From the NCBI GenBank assembly GCA_022453515.1, contig JAJNNY010000017.1, forward strand, positions 372,001 to 436,000: a stretch of DNA of 64,000 nucleotides, given 5' to 3'. This document shows, piece after piece, positions 44,247 through 56,866 of the stretch (position 1 is its first letter; each line of letters begins with the position of its first letter). Both the position numbers and the translations under genes were made by a program. Source of the DNA: Astrocystis sublimbata (lineage: Eukaryota; Ascomycota; Sordariomycetes; Xylariales; Xylariaceae). The notes under the pieces were generated by a model. It searched no databases. It was not told the DNA's origin and saw only the letters and a program-made list of their open reading frames with translations.

Positions 44247-44546
44247 TAACCGAGTTTTTAGGGGCGTTTCTGTGCCTGTTTCTTTGCAAACCCATCTGTC
44301 AAGTTCCTCAACGGATGGCATCATGGCTCCAAGAATCTGGGGCGGAACGAAGCAAGATGGGTAACAAAGGCCACCTATGCTTGCGACTCTCTAGGGATGT
44401 ACTGCTGCTTAGAGGCCATTTGCTCTATAGCGTCTACGGCGTCTACAGCTTTTTCTTTTTCGTTTTCTTGATTGATGGTTTCTTAGACCAAGTAATTATC
44501 GACTACCTACATAGCAATAAATTGAGTATCTTGTAATTAATCTTCG
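44247..44546. other. Convergent intergenic region
   Basis: About 0.3 kb between the F-box-like gene (+) and the HD hydrolase (-). Contains a T-rich stretch at about 44447-44470. Nothing else seen. Confidence 0.45.
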
Positions 44547-45206
44547 CTAGAGAGGTACCGCATCTACACCGGAAAAGGCTGCTTCCTCGCTCCACCACTT
44601 GAGAAATTCTTTCATTCTCAGCGTTCTCTCCTCCGCAAGCTGCCGCCCAATGTCTGTCTTCATCATGCTCTGTAACTTTAGGAGCTTGTCATGAAAATGC
44701 TGTATAGACTCAGCCATGGAGGCTTGGGTCCTCGCGCCAGTGAAGGTGAAGACCCTGCCTATGCCGATGCTGCCAATGGCATCAAGACGATCGGCGTCCT
44801 GGACGACGGCGAGCTCTGGGAACGACTTGACGAGTTCCTGGACGTGAGCGGGATCCTTGATCTCGCTCGAGTAGCTCACGCCAAGGCAGATTGCCTGCAC
44901 CTTGTTGGCTAGCTCCTCGGCGGCACCATATGAGATAAGAAGATCTTTCACCATGGATGAGGCATCTTGCCCAGGCTGCAAGTATTTCTTGTCGCCTACA
45001 TCATGAAGAAGGGCGGAAAGAACGACTACTAACGGGTCTCTCTCAGATGCACCGGTGGCATGGGCGTGGATGTGTTTAGCGAGGCCGAGCACACGCTGGA
45101 TGTGGAAGAAGTCGTGGGAACCATCATAGTTTGCCATGTAAGCTTCTACGTACCCAGCAACCGTCTTGACAAGGCCCTCATTCGGAGACGCGTCTAATGA
45201 AGCCAT
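44547..45206 (-). CDS. HD-domain phosphohydrolase
   Basis: Frame open from 45293, but ATG 45206 (MASLDASPNEGLVKTVAGYV) is the likelier start, giving 219 residues, the family's usual size. HD signatures: H in SHDFFHIQRVLGLAKHI, the HD pair in VLSALLHDVGDKKYL, and the distal Asp in VVQDADRLDAIGSIGI. This set coordinates a divalent metal. The protein matches the YedJ/uncharacterised HD hydrolase group acting on nucleotides or phosphoesters. Cytosolic, no signal. Substrate unknown. The 29 codons upstream of 45206 contain two Cys-rich words and no HD homology. Confidence 0.82.
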   Translation of the reverse strand: MASLDASPNEGLVKTVAGYVEAYMANYDGSHDFFHIQRVLGLAKHIHAHATGASERDPLVVVLSALLHDVGDKKYLQPGQDASSMVKDLLISYGAAEELANKVQAICLGVSYSSEIKDPAHVQELVKSFPELAVVQDADRLDAIGSIGIGRVFTFTGARTQASMAESIQHFHDKLLKLQSMMKTDIGRQLAEERTLRMKEFLKWWSEEAAFSGVDAVPL

Positions 45207-47588
45207 GGTGATCCACTTGCTGAGACTATAGAGTGAGTGCATGTTAGTGTCAAGAAATAAGCGCTCACAACATCCTGGCTGAGTGATTATCAAAGCTCAC
45301 GGGACCAGGATCGATGGGTGATATAACGCAACCACCACACTAGAACATACCGGATCCGGAAAGTGGAAGAAGGGATAGACGCGGCAGACGCAATGAGGGG
45401 CACGCAGGTCCACACAAAGATGCTGACAAGTTTGCTCAAGAAGATATCAATCAAGGCACACCCGACTTAAGACGGAAGACAGGAGACAGGAGACAAGAGA
45501 GAAAGCTCGCGCTGGCTAGCACTTAGATTAGAAAAAAGAACACCAATGAATGGATGACGGCTTCAGTCTACCTAGCCTTGCCAGATCTACAATGTAAGAT
45601 CGGATCGTCAGCTCCAGCTTGCTGCAGGCTAGCGGTGCAGGCGTGCTTGGTGGAAAAGTCGGACGATGCACCAAAGGGCGAATGTCACCTAAGGACAGAC
45701 AGGGAGGGAGGTATGCAGAAGAATAGGTACTATAGTATAGACAGCTCCACGCAGACAACGTGCAGAACAGACATGGATGATGGATGATGGAAGCGAGGAC
45801 ATGCGCTTAGGGCGCCATAATACAGTCTCTACACAGTAGCAGAACTGTATAGGAGTGGGACCACTGTTGCCTGCCCTCGGAGGTGGATCAATCCAATGTG
45901 ACGTACCTGGAGCCATCGCCCAATCAGCCCGTCAAGGTGTTTCGCCAAGCCCACGCAGCTGTCGCATACCCGCCGGAGCTAAGGACATTGGCTGCAAACT
46001 GCATCAATCCGCACCCCTCTCTCGCCATTGTCGTGCACACCGTCAATCTGGAATACTCGTCTTGACTCGCCAGAGCACCTAGTGGGAAGCACCAGGGCCA
46101 AGACACGACGAGCACCTTCAAGCGTACAACCCAGGAAGACCTTGTTCATATCGTGTTGTTAAAGGCTTGTTCAGGGTTGGTCATGGTCAGTCGCAGCCGC
46201 CCCTAAGTAGTTGACCATATTACCAGATAACGTGCAATGCCATAGTAGCGAGAGGTTTGAGGGGGTTGGGTGCGTGGTGCAGGTAGGCATGTCGCGACAG
46301 TGTTGTCGATACTGCAATTGGAGCAAAGTGCTCTTTCACACCCCAGTACACGGGATTGCTTCTCTTTCAAGGTGGAAATGCCTTTGGCTCACCAACCGAG
46401 TTGTCGTCGCGACCTTCATGCCCAGGTCCGATTGATTGCATCTAGAGCGGCCATAGTACGCATCGAGAGCTGGCAAGGTGACCCTCACACCGGATGATGG
46501 CAGCCCTTGTCGCATGCTGCATCTGGTCGCCCGAAAAAGTTTGCATGGCGAATCCCGTTCGTCATTCAGAGCACTGGCTTGGTTGTCATGCAGCCACGGA
46601 CCCGAGCATCGATGCTGACAGCCGTCATTGGTGGGCGCAATGCCGTCGCTGTGTGATGGGTGATGATAAGCTGCTGCTGGTATTGGTCCTATGCAGATCG
46701 TCCACGGCCAATCACTGTGCGCGTCTAGACGCCCAATCACCACCTCCCGGCTCGCCCGCCCTGGTCGCGCCAAGCTGCCCGTCGTCGAGCCCTAGGACCT
46801 GGCATGCCTGGAAGCTTCCCTTTGCTGCTATTTCCGACACCCTTGCTAGTCCTGGTCCTGCTGATGTTTACCAGGCCCGTCGGCGAGCGGGCTGTTCAAT
46901 CCCTGGTCAAGATCCCACCCCTCACCTCACGTTGCTTAACCGCCCAGCTTGCAGTAGACTGCACTAATGCTGACCTCATTTGCAAATCTCCTGCCCGTTT
47001 GCGGGTTCTTGTATCCCCAGAAAAATGGTTGGGTGGTACCGTTATGTCTTGGCTGGGTGTGTACAGCAGTAGCTCGTCAGTGAATGGACCAAAGAGATAC
47101 CAGATCTATTCCACCGCGATTGGAACTTCCTAGCCTGGCCATTAGCATCAATCCAGCTATGGCTGGGAGGCTGGCTGTACCTGTGCCGACTTGGGATATG
47201 CTGTTACTACCGGGCCTCTGGTCAGCGGCCAGTGGCCTCCGGCCCTGACCATATAATAGAGCTTCCATCCCCCTTCTGCTGTTTGGTTTCCTCTCTTTCT
47301 TTCCTCGGCAAGCATTCAACCACACAAAGCTAGTTTCTTGTTTCTTCTCTTTCCCCGTTTCTCTTTCTCTTTGCGCTTGATCGAGCTGCGCTCATCTTGC
47401 ATCATAATATTCTAATTTTTACCAACCAAGAAAATCCAAATTCACCACAAGCAGTTGCCGGTCAACTAAACCCCCTAATCATTCCGAAGACCCCTAATAG
47501 AAACTAGAAACTAGCTTTCCTTGCTCAAGCGAGTCCTTTGAAAATAATTAAGCGACAAAATTCGCGATAACAACAGTAATAATCAAAA
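45207..47588. other. Long intergenic region with pyrimidine-rich leader
   Basis: About 2.4 kb without supported genes. Several short overlapping frames at 45500-47100 lack motifs. From about 47290 to 47400 the plus strand is rich in TTTCTC/TCTTTC, likely the promoter and 5' UTR of the EsdC-like gene, whose leader (to 47588) is A-rich next to the start codon. Confidence 0.5.
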
Positions 47589-48470
47589 ATGGCGACCATC
47601 CAGCTGTCTTTCTCGCTTCGCGTTTCTTCCGGCGTCAAGTCCGTCCACCTACTAGGTTCATGGGACAACTATGTTGGTCAGATCCCCCTTTCCAAGGACA
47701 AGTCATCTTCCAAATCTGGATCATGGAAAGGTACCTTCCGATTCCAGGGTAACCTCGCTCCTGGCCAACGATACTGGTACTACTACATCATTGACGGCTA
47801 CCATGTCTCGCACAACCCCAGTGAGGCTTCAACTGTTGAGCCCACCACTGGCCGGGAACTGAACATCCTTGACGTTCCCAAGGACAAGTCCAGCAAATCA
47901 TCGTCCAAGTCTTCTCACAGCTCCAGCAAGAGCTCCTCGCGACACCACTCCTCATCTTCCTCGTCCCGCGAGAAGCACAGATCTTCATCAAAGCGCGCCT
48001 CTCTATCCGTTGATATTCCCAAGGGCCGCCCACTATCTGTCTCGCAAATCGTAGCTCCCAAGCCTGTCTCGCCTCACGCCACACGTAACATCCTTGATGC
48101 GGACTACTACGACCAAGAGCAGATGGACGAGCTGACAGCCCGCTTTGGAAGCGCCGACCTCGACGAAGACGACTACATCACCGACTTCAGCACCTCTCCC
48201 GTGTCTTCGTCGGGCTCGACCTTCTCGTCCCGCTCGGGCAGCTCTTCACCATCATCTTCACTCTCAGGCTACAGCACTCCCGCCTCGGACTGCAGCAGCT
48301 GCACTTGCGAACGCTACGGTATCACGCGCAAGGGTGACCGTGTCAAGATCGACTGTGGTGGCTCTCGCTGCGGCTACAGTGAAGACGACAGCTCGTGCGA
48401 GAGCTCCGGCGACGAGGAAGAATACGTATCACGCTCCTCGCGCCGCAACGGCATGGTCGTTCGCTCGTGA
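47589..48470 (+). CDS. EsdC-like glycogen-binding-domain protein
   Basis: Uninterrupted frame of 293 residues; context AAAAATGGC. Residues about 1-95 form an AMPK-beta/CBM48-type glycogen-binding module: IQLSFSLRVSSGVKSVHLLG, SWDNYVGQIPL, WKGTFRF, GQRYWYYYIIDGYHVSHNPS, VEPTTGRELNIL. A Ser/Lys/His tract (about 100-135) follows, then a Ser-rich linker and a C-terminal Cys segment SSCTCERYGITRKGDRVKID...CGYSEDDSSCES. This layout matches Aspergillus EsdC, required for early sexual development, and its Pezizomycotina relatives. No kinase-binding C-terminal beta domain is evident, so it is not a full AMPK-beta subunit. Likely cytosolic; role linked to carbohydrate sensing or development by family. 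Confidence 0.82.
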   Translation: MATIQLSFSLRVSSGVKSVHLLGSWDNYVGQIPLSKDKSSSKSGSWKGTFRFQGNLAPGQRYWYYYIIDGYHVSHNPSEASTVEPTTGRELNILDVPKDKSSKSSSKSSHSSSKSSSRHHSSSSSSREKHRSSSKRASLSVDIPKGRPLSVSQIVAPKPVSPHATRNILDADYYDQEQMDELTARFGSADLDEDDYITDFSTSPVSSSGSTFSSRSGSSSPSSSLSGYSTPASDCSSCTCERYGITRKGDRVKIDCGGSRCGYSEDDSSCESSGDEEEYVSRSSRRNGMVVRS

Positions 48471-50607
48471 ATGAAGCCCCAATAGGAGGAGACGAGTTAA
48501 AATCCATCGAGGAAAGACTTAATGATAATTATGCACCAATTTTGGGAGAAAGGGAAACACATTTCCTGCAGCAGCCGGAAAATGTCGACGACGACAGCAA
48601 TTGACTGCTTGGCCGTTCGCTCTTTTTGTTACGAAAGAGGGGGATTCTTTTTCTAGGTCTCCCCCCATCGTCCTGTTGTTCCATTGCGATCTGCGCAGTT
48701 TGGTATCGACACAGGTCCAGTGATCGGAATCCCCACGAAGACGCAAGCCGGCCTTGTCGTCTTTGCGGCCCCGACCTGCCAAATCAGACAAACCATGACC
48801 TGTCGTGCCACAACTTCGCGCGTTCCACCCACCTGGGTCGATGCTGCGACCCCACGGTCGGACAACGAAACCCCGTTCCCGTTCCAACGCAGCGGTTTAG
48901 CAATGTCTTCAAAGGACATATGTCTTGCCTTGCCTTGCCTTGCTATCAGTGTGCAAGAGGAAGCGCGGATCGTCCGTGCCGCGTGCTCGTTTCGTATGTT
49001 TTGACAAACTGCTGTCTCGAGTACCCTCGGTCTTTGGAGTGCCCTACTTTATTGTACATATATGATTTTTGGGCCTCAAACCGAGTCAAACCCCGGCTGC
49101 CCCGGCAAATGGGAGAGAAGATACCACCAGTTCGAGCGCATTCCGCTCCTGGTGATGTCTTACGAATCAAATCAACATGTGAACTCGGATTCTATAATCC
49201 GGACCAGTCACATACTTCTACTCGATAGTCTTGCGTGTTCCGCAGACTATCTTGTTGTCAAGAAAGGATGGAGGGTTCAAACGACACACGGGATGGATGC
49301 GCAAAAACACGAACAATGAACAGGGGAAACCCATCAACACAAACTCGAAACGAGAAGAAAAAAAGAGGGAAAATACAGAAAAGCTAGCATCTTGATGTGT
49401 CGTTTGCTTTCACTTAGCCTAATTAGATAAACTACCGTAGAGATGACGCTTGAGTCTATACGTAATGAATGAGAAAAAATATCAAAACCTCGGTTTCATG
49501 ACCCTTCTTCCTTGCCTCTAGTCGTACATACCTACCCAAGTAGTCACTCAACATATATTGGTAGCGAGATATGTAGGTAAGTATGAGCATTACGAGCAAG
49601 CGCGTGAGCTATGTAGAAGGGGGTTGGTAAGGTTGTGGATCCCTCAGTGCTTTACCCGAACTTTGGGAGCTTGGCCTGCTTGGAAGGTTGGTTTCTGCCT
49701 AGTATGCGCAGGCGCTCATGCATGCATACATGGGTGCTTACTCGTGTGCGTGCGGGGTTGAGCGAGTTTCTTTACCTACCTACTGGGCGGGTGTGAAGCA
49801 GTATGAACTGTGAGAGGGAGAGGCAAACGTGAGAGGCGCTGCCTTCACTGCAAACTTGCAGTCCCCTCCTCCTAGGTAAACATTAGGTATCTAATAGAAC
49901 AGAGGTGCCTCGAAAGCCTCTGGATAATCTAGCGGAAAACGTTTACCACTGTCACTCATCATTGCATTTGTTAGACACGAGAAGTCGCTGAGTCTTGTTC
50001 AAATTGAGCAAGAGCTGAAAACCAAGCTCAACAGTCACGATTTTAGATGGGTACTTAGATAGCATCTCACCTGAAATTACATCACATCAAAGATAAGAGG
50101 ATGAGACTGAATCAATATCAGAATCAGGTGTGTGGAGCGAGTATGCTGTGTAGGTATGTAGGGAGTTAAACAGGCAAGGATCAGTCAAAGTCAAACCTCA
50201 GTGGAACATCACGAGTGGAAAGTCATCAAAACTGGTGGCAGCATCATTCATGATCGTATTGCTATAGGAAAACCATAGCAACCCTCCGCACCTTCTTTTT
50301 CCTTCAACATTGGGCCATGGTATTCGTGTATCCGAACCATCCCATATCCTTCAACATGTTAAAACAAATAGACCGCACCCCAAAGCGATTCCATCCCCAT
50401 GCCCGGAGCTTTGGGAGTCTGGATAGTCAGGACTTCTCTCTCAAACGCCAAACGCCATCTTCATTATGGTTTTCGCCCAACTAAGGGCTGTTTTCAGTCC
50501 TTTGCTGCCCAAACGCCGACTTGTGCTCGTTGATAGTAATATAATACAGTAGAATGAGAGTGCAGTGTTCACGGTCGGGGCGACATGTATACATGGAGAA
50601 TAGCTGA
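48471..50607. other. Intergenic region with CCTTG repeat
   Basis: About 2.1 kb. A (CCTTG)n run lies at about 48927-48942. No supported gene; probably long UTRs of the flanking genes. TACCTACC words occur at about 49529 and 49775. Confidence 0.5.
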
Positions 50608-52549
50608 TTATAGCTCTCTGTAGTCGCTGGGCCGAACCCTGCGCTGTCGATTTTGGTGTCGTCCGGGATTCACCGGCTTGCGAAAGTAGGCCTCATCATC
50701 ATCGTTGGGTGTTGTGAAGTTGGTCCTCGAATGTTGTTGGTGGTGATTGGTGCTGTTCAGATTGTTGTTGGCAAAGCCGTTTCCGCCGCCGTTCATATTC
50801 ATAAAACCCATATTACCCATTCCGCCACCATTCATGCCGAAATTGCCACCGAACATGCCATTCATCATGGCTGGGTTAAAAGCGCCGTTCATACCCATCA
50901 TGGGGTTCATCATTGGAGGCATGCCCATCATACCCATGTTCATATTGGGTTGGCCGAATCCATTCATGTTCATAGGGAATGGCATCATATTGGCCATCCC
51001 CATACCATTCATCCCAGGCATCATATTTTGCATATCTTTGGCTTCTTGAGCACGCTGCATGACTTTCGGGGCTTTAGGGGCTTTCGGGACCTTAGGGTTC
51101 TCCATTAATTCATCTGCAGGCCGTTTCTTGTTTGTAGGATCCACCGGGTTGGATACATCACGAGGCTCAGCAGAGGAGCTAGGCGTGGCCGAGGACCTCG
51201 ATAGTTTCGGTGAGGAGGTTTTTACTTTAGCAGTTGTTGGTGCAGGTGAGCTCGGCTTCTCCGGAGCCTCGGGCAACTCCGTCTTGACGGGGTTTGGTGG
51301 CACTGCTTCCTTCCTCTCTGAAGGTGACTGTGACTTTGTCTCCACCGGCAGACTAGGCGATCGTTCTTTGACCTTAATGGTCTCTCTTTCCTTGAGAAAC
51401 GCCTGGATATTTGCAGACGCTTCGTCATCAGACTTCAGATCATCAATGAGCACTCCATCAGTCTGACACCCTGGACAGACGAAATCGCTCTCGATAAGGG
51501 CATTAGTTATGCATTCATTGCAATATGTCTTCTCACAACATGGTGTCTTCATTGGATCTATGAACATCCTGTTGTCGATGGAGCACAGCAATCCCTTCTC
51601 TTCAAGCTCCTTATCCTCAGCAGAGGCCGCTTTCTGTGCCGCTGCCGATGACTTAGTCTTTGCTTGGAATTGCTCCCAGCTTGCTTTGTCAGGTTCCGCA
51701 ATCACAAATTCACCATCTGCGTTAACCATAAGACCAGAGGGGGGCTTCACTTCCTCGCCATCGGCGCCCGTTTGCTGCAGAGCTGACTTGTCCACAGTCT
51801 TGAGGAACGACCGAGGAATGCCTGTGGTACGTTTGACCCGGGGTCGGTTGTCAAACTCAGGATTGTCGTTCGTTGGACATAACTGTATCCAGTGTCCCTT
51901 TTGTCCGCAGCGATAGCAAATGTAGCCGTTGGGAGGCTCATGATCAGGAACATTGGCCTGTTTCTTGGCACCTGGTTTATATACGGCGGTTTTACTATAT
52001 TGGTGGTTAGTGCAAGGAAACAAGAACACCTGATCGCGCACTTACTGTGACATTTCTTCTTGTTGAGCAGTCCATTGATCGGACTCTGCCTGAAACATGG
52101 CCAACATCTTCTCTTCCTCTGTCATCGCTGTGCTCGTCTGCGCCAAGCCCGTTGTGGCCGGCTTGGTCACTTTAGATGGGGCTTCTTTCCGACTCGAGTT
52201 TTTGGCGTTGGAAGGCATTTTGCCTGACACATAGCGAGCCGCGCGGCCAGCGCCAGGTTTCTGGGGGGGGAGGCGGCGAGCCACGACCGTCGTGGATCGC
52301 GCAATAATGGAAGTATCATCATCGTACTCTGGAAGACTGTTAGGACACGGTTGTGGGTATAGTTGGGGCGGTCTTACCTTCACTGCCGTCGTCGGTATAA
52401 ATAGCAAGATCAAAGTCTGTGCCATCACCCAGACCGCTCTTAATGATTATGTCACGCTTCAGTTCAAACACTGAGATGCCGGTACCATCGAATTCGACCC
52501 TCGTAGGCTCCTTCTGTGACTTGAACTTGAAGAACACGGAGGAGGCCAT
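50608..52549 (-). CDS. mpe1: Mpe1/RBBP6-like 3'-end processing factor
   Basis: Three exons, 52549-52378, 52328-52046 and 51994-50608; all phases close; 613 residues. Order: DWNN ubiquitin-like domain at about 1-75 (SSVFFKFKSQKEPTRVEFDG, then ISVFELKRDIIIKSGLG), helical EEEKMLAMFQAESDQW, zinc knuckle CYRCGQKGHWIQLC, and a RING/U-box (LLCSIDNRMFIDPMKTPCCE, then CNECITNALIESDFVCPGC). A Ser/Pro/Lys-rich linker and a striking Met/Asn/Gly/Pro-rich tail follow. This matches Mpe1/RBBP6, the subunit of the cleavage and polyadenylation factor that senses the poly(A) signal and activates cleavage. The tail (plus-strand coordinates about 50790-51050) is low-complexity, with many MNG/GMG/NMM words and few other residues. 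Nuclear. Confidence 0.9.
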
Positions 52550-53921
52550 GATGAATTATCGTGAGATTGCGATATTAAACTACTGTTGATCGTGTGGGTG
52601 GCAGAGAAGGCACCCTGATCCTCAAAGGGGGAGGAGCTAGAAGATGGGATAGCTAGAATGTTCAACTCGGACGATCAAATATGGTGGCACTTGTACAGGG
52701 TGAGTGAGTTTGCGAGCTAGTTAGTCTTGATTGTATTGTGGGGTGGTTCGTGAATGTGCGAATGAAGAGCCAAGTCCTGTGCGGTATTTGTTTTTGTTTT
52801 TTTAAGAGCGAGCTGGCAACATGAGGGGACGGGTATCAATTTCTGATTGTACTTCACGAACAATGACAGATCAAGCTCTCGAATAGAAGAGAAAGGAGGA
52901 ATGTACAAAGCCTCGGATGGTCACTCCCACCAAGTCAGCTCGATCAAACGAGAGAAGAAAAAGGCAAAAGTCCCCCAATACCAAGCCACAACAACAACAT
53001 GCACGAGAGTCGAGTATCGCAAGAATCTCGTCTTCTACTTAGACCAAGACCGCCCACCGTACCCTTTGGATACTATCACGTCAAGATGCTGGAGCACAAT
53101 GGCGATGCGTTGGCCGAGGCGATGATCGATGCTTGGTTGTAACTGGGGGCGGAGGTGCGAGGACGTGGAGATACGTCTTGACACGAATGCAGCTGTCAAT
53201 CGTGATCAGGTCGATCGAGTGGAAGCGCAGTATGCCTGGAAAGAGCGCGCACTACCCCGGGAGCAGTGACATAGAAGGTGTGGAGGTGGCACAACGCGGA
53301 ACGCAACGATGCAACAAGGCGACAATCGATGGAACGAAATGTCGAGGATGAGGTTGAATTGATGTTGGGAGAGAGTTGGAGATGGGAGAGTGAGAAGGGA
53401 GAGGAAAGGTGGCTAGGGGTGATAACGAAGAGCGAGACAGCCTAGGCTACCAGCACAGGCAGGCCCTAGGAGGCTTAGTCAGAGATGGGGACGCGCTACC
53501 CAGCCGGCCAGGACCCGAAGGAGCCCATCACGTGACCGAAAGCTTGTTGTCCAGAAGCTTCCCCACTCTCTTGCCCTGTCGACCCCGCCTGAGCAGCTGG
53601 CAAAGCCTGGCTGTACTGTATCAGGCCACAAAGAGGAAGGTACCAAGCACTGGGCACTGGGCAGTAGCTGTTTAGGTACAAGATGGAATCGATCTAGGTA
53701 GGGTACTTATATATGAAATATCGTCAAGGGTAGAGAGCTATCTACAAGTATTCTATATTTCCATGTTCACCTTTGCTGGTACTTGCTACTTGTTTTCAAA
53801 ATACATCCTTTGGCAACGCCGGCCTTCGCAAGTAAAGCAACACCCCCCACCCCCAATTTCAATGAGAATCCTAATTAAGATGCACCAAAATAATGACCAT
53901 TAAAGATATCGTCTTCTGCAA
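52550..53921. other. Intergenic region
   Basis: About 1.4 kb upstream of mpe1. Short frames at 52847-53351 lack motifs. A TAGGTA-type word lies at about 53694-53708. Nothing else seen. Confidence 0.45.
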
Positions 53922-54971
53922 CTAGGGCTCAGGTGTCCCGTGTGTTTCTGCCCTCGAGCTCTCGTCCTGCAGGTTCCTGCCCCCCTTGCGCCCAGTTCGC
54001 ATGTCTCGTCTTGATGTACAACAGCAGCCCAGCCCAGCATGTATTGTGAATGCCAACATGGTTAGCCCGGCCGCTGTCCACTCGAAAGCCAGCATCTTCG
54101 TGCCGACCGAGGCGCTCACGCCGAGGTCAGGCTGGGAATTCAGTGCAGCTTGGAATACATACGAGATAGCCGTCCCCAGGCCAGCCGCAACGATCAGCAC
54201 CACGGAAGAAATGCCGGATATGATGCCAGCCGGAAGGCTCCACCACCTCGAGTAAAGCACGACGACCGAACTGACGAGCAGAATCGCATTCAAGAGGATT
54301 CCACCCAAGAAGAACCCGAACATGACTCGTGACGCAATGCGGAGGATGTTCAGGATGTCGTTGACCTCGGATGGGAGCGCAATCGAGGCGCCCGACAGAA
54401 GCTCGCTGAGGAGGATCTTGACTGGGTTGAACCAGAAGGATGCATCTGGTTTGGTGCAATGGGTGATTCCCCTTTCGTCAATGTCAGCGAATGGTCATGT
54501 TCCATGAGCTTAGGTATGCCACGGTCCAAACACATACTCATATTGATAGCCCTCGCAGAAGTTCCACAAGCCTACTTGGTAAAAGTCGTGCAATCCCAGC
54601 GTCCGCGCAATCGAGTTTTGTAGGGACAGCGAGGTCGGAGCTGACTTAACAAGGACGTTTGTGAGGTCGAGTTTGAAGAAGTACATGTCTCCTAAGATCG
54701 CGTTGTTCCTTGTGTTCCCAATCTCGACCTACAACAGCATTTGCGGTCAGTTCAACAGCCCACACATTGGGCAGGTGCCGCAACTTACCAAGATCAGGAA
54801 AATTATAGATACGAGGTACAAGAAGATCAATACGAAGATAGCATTGCGCCGTGTTGTAGTCCCTTTCTTGAGGATGGCTCTGTCCCCAGCATTCGAGGTG
54901 CCGCCGCTCTCCTTCTCTGCTTCTGTATCGTTAGGCGCATCTTGACGTTTGCGAAAGCGAGGTAGAGCCAT
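53922..54971 (-). CDS. SUR7/PalI-like four-span membrane protein
   Basis: Three exons, 54971-54789, 54728-54538 and 54471-53922; all phases close; 307 residues. A basic, Glu-rich N-terminus leads to TM1 (AIFVLIFLYLVSIIFLILV). The extracellular loop holds the claudin/SUR7-type motif in LGLHDFYQVGLWNFCEGY (G-L-W-x2-C). Three further membrane spans follow (VMFGFFLGGILLNAILLVSSVVVL, AGIISGISSVVLIVAAGLGTAI, MLAFEWTAAGLTMLAFTIHAG), then a Cys/Arg-rich cytoplasmic tail (CCCTSRRDMRTGRKGG). This is the SUR7/PalI family of cortical (eisosome/MCC) or pH-sensing tetraspanners. Sub-family is uncertain. The divergent neighbour is the PLC-like gene. Confidence 0.82.
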
Positions 54972-56866
54972 GCTGTGGATAGAACTGATCGGTCTCTCGT
55001 TCTGAACACACCAGTGCCGAGAAGAGACGTTCGAGTTGACTTTGGCAACCTGTGTTTGCAGGTGTCGAGACAGCCGACTTCCCTTCGTGGCAGCTACTCG
55101 ATTTTGTGATGCCGCTCAGTCACTGCTCCTACCTTCGACGTAGGTCTTGGGAGGAAACGAATGTGGGTTGCAGATGAGCTAACGTTGTTGGACGATTCAA
55201 GGTCTACCTAGGTAATCGCTGATCTGCAAGGTAGCTGAGGTTGATGACATGAGGTAGGTACCTAGAGTGGACTAATACCCTAATTGCAAGCAGGTATCAT
55301 CGAGGTACACGAAACTTTTCCTTTTTCCTAGTAGAAGTATCGAAGCCGTATGCATGGACTCTGACGTGGGCCAACGGGGCAAGGCGGAGAAACCCTCGAG
55401 TGTTGTCTTCCTGGGAACGACGGCGGCGCCGACCATCGTCATTCCATGTAGCGGATCATCAACCACTCACTCCCCGGCATCTAGGCAGAAGTTTAACAGT
55501 CAAAGCTAATTTAGGTTTGCACTCATGCAGCAGCCCCGCCAAACTTCGTACCTGTGGGCAGGTATAAACGCGACCCTTACCTGCATCCTACTGTACTGTA
55601 CAATCCTATCCTTGTACCTACCTACTCAGTAGTAGGTATAAAGCGCGAATTCCCCAGCGTCGACAGGTGAAGAACGGGCAATGACAAGCTCGACAAGTAC
55701 CTCCCCAATCAGAGAGATCTGGTCGATCTCAGTACTCCGTATCCTGAACAGCAATCCTCGCATCGGATAGCATTATCGGTCTTGGCTTGCCTGGCGAGCT
55801 GGCACGGTCAGCATAAGAGTCAGTACTGCTCGAGTGGTAAAGTACTGGCCAAACGCCCTCGCTGGTGTGGCTGGCTAGTTGAAACGTACCAAGCAACTCA
55901 ATCTGAGCACTGCCGCCCTCGCCGGCCAAACACGAACAGGTCTTTTGAGCAACCACATGCGCACAGGGGTCCTGCAGGGATCCAAGGGGCTCGAAGGGGC
56001 TCTGCATAGGGGTAGATCGGAGCCCGGCAATGGCTGAACTGTCCCCGCCGAGCCCGCAGCCGTCGACGACCCACTGCAAAACCACTAGTGCTGGGCTTCT
56101 GGCTGCGGATTGACGTAAGTGGAAGCTGATCGTTGGTTCGCTGACGCGTTGTCGACCGACCCGTTGTTGTATGCAGTGACGATCTGCTAGTCATGGGCGG
56201 AGAACGGACAGAAGATGGCCCAGCAACCTGGCACCGGGAAAGCGAGCTTGGGCTGGGCGAGCCAATGCTTGCTTCTCTACACAATCATTAGGCGGAGGAG
56301 GGTTAGGCACCGAATTTTGCTGTCCATTATCTCCCCCCCCAAATGATTGCACCAGTCGACTCGTCCGCCAAGTGGCATGACTACGAGTAGACATGACTGC
56401 CATTCGTGCCCCAATAGTCGAGATGGAAAGCCCAACGGCGGCGGGCCCGGCTGGGATATGGAGTTGCCCGTGACATATTTATCTCCGTTGCAAGGTACTT
56501 GTACCAAGGTAAGGTAGGGGTCCGGCACCAGACAGATTCTTCATGCTACTAAGGTAGCTTAGCCCAGGCATCCAAGGCATCCATGATGTACTCAAGTATG
56601 TACGCATAAGTAGTGTCTACATAGTAGCCTGACCCTGGAGTACCCGGGCTGTACCCGGCTGGCAGTATGATTCCGTGCCCTAGGCTATGCGTACATTTCC
56701 ACCATATCTCCTACCTCTCGCTGTGGTGCTGCAGTTCTCAAGTTGGCGTTGAGCTGCATGGCGAGCCATACCCATACCCATAGCCTGCATTTCCCTACAT
56801 AATATCATAAAATAAGAGTCAAAAAGAGGTGACTTTTATCGCGACTGTTCGCCTTCTCTCAACTCG
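54972..56866. other. Divergent intergenic region with TAGGTA words
   Basis: About 1.9 kb between divergently transcribed genes. Dense TAGGTA/TACCTA words occur at about 55202-55265, 55612-55640 and 56493-56560. Frames at 55898-56284 (-) and 55729-56085 (-) overlap each other and lack motifs. Confidence 0.5.
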
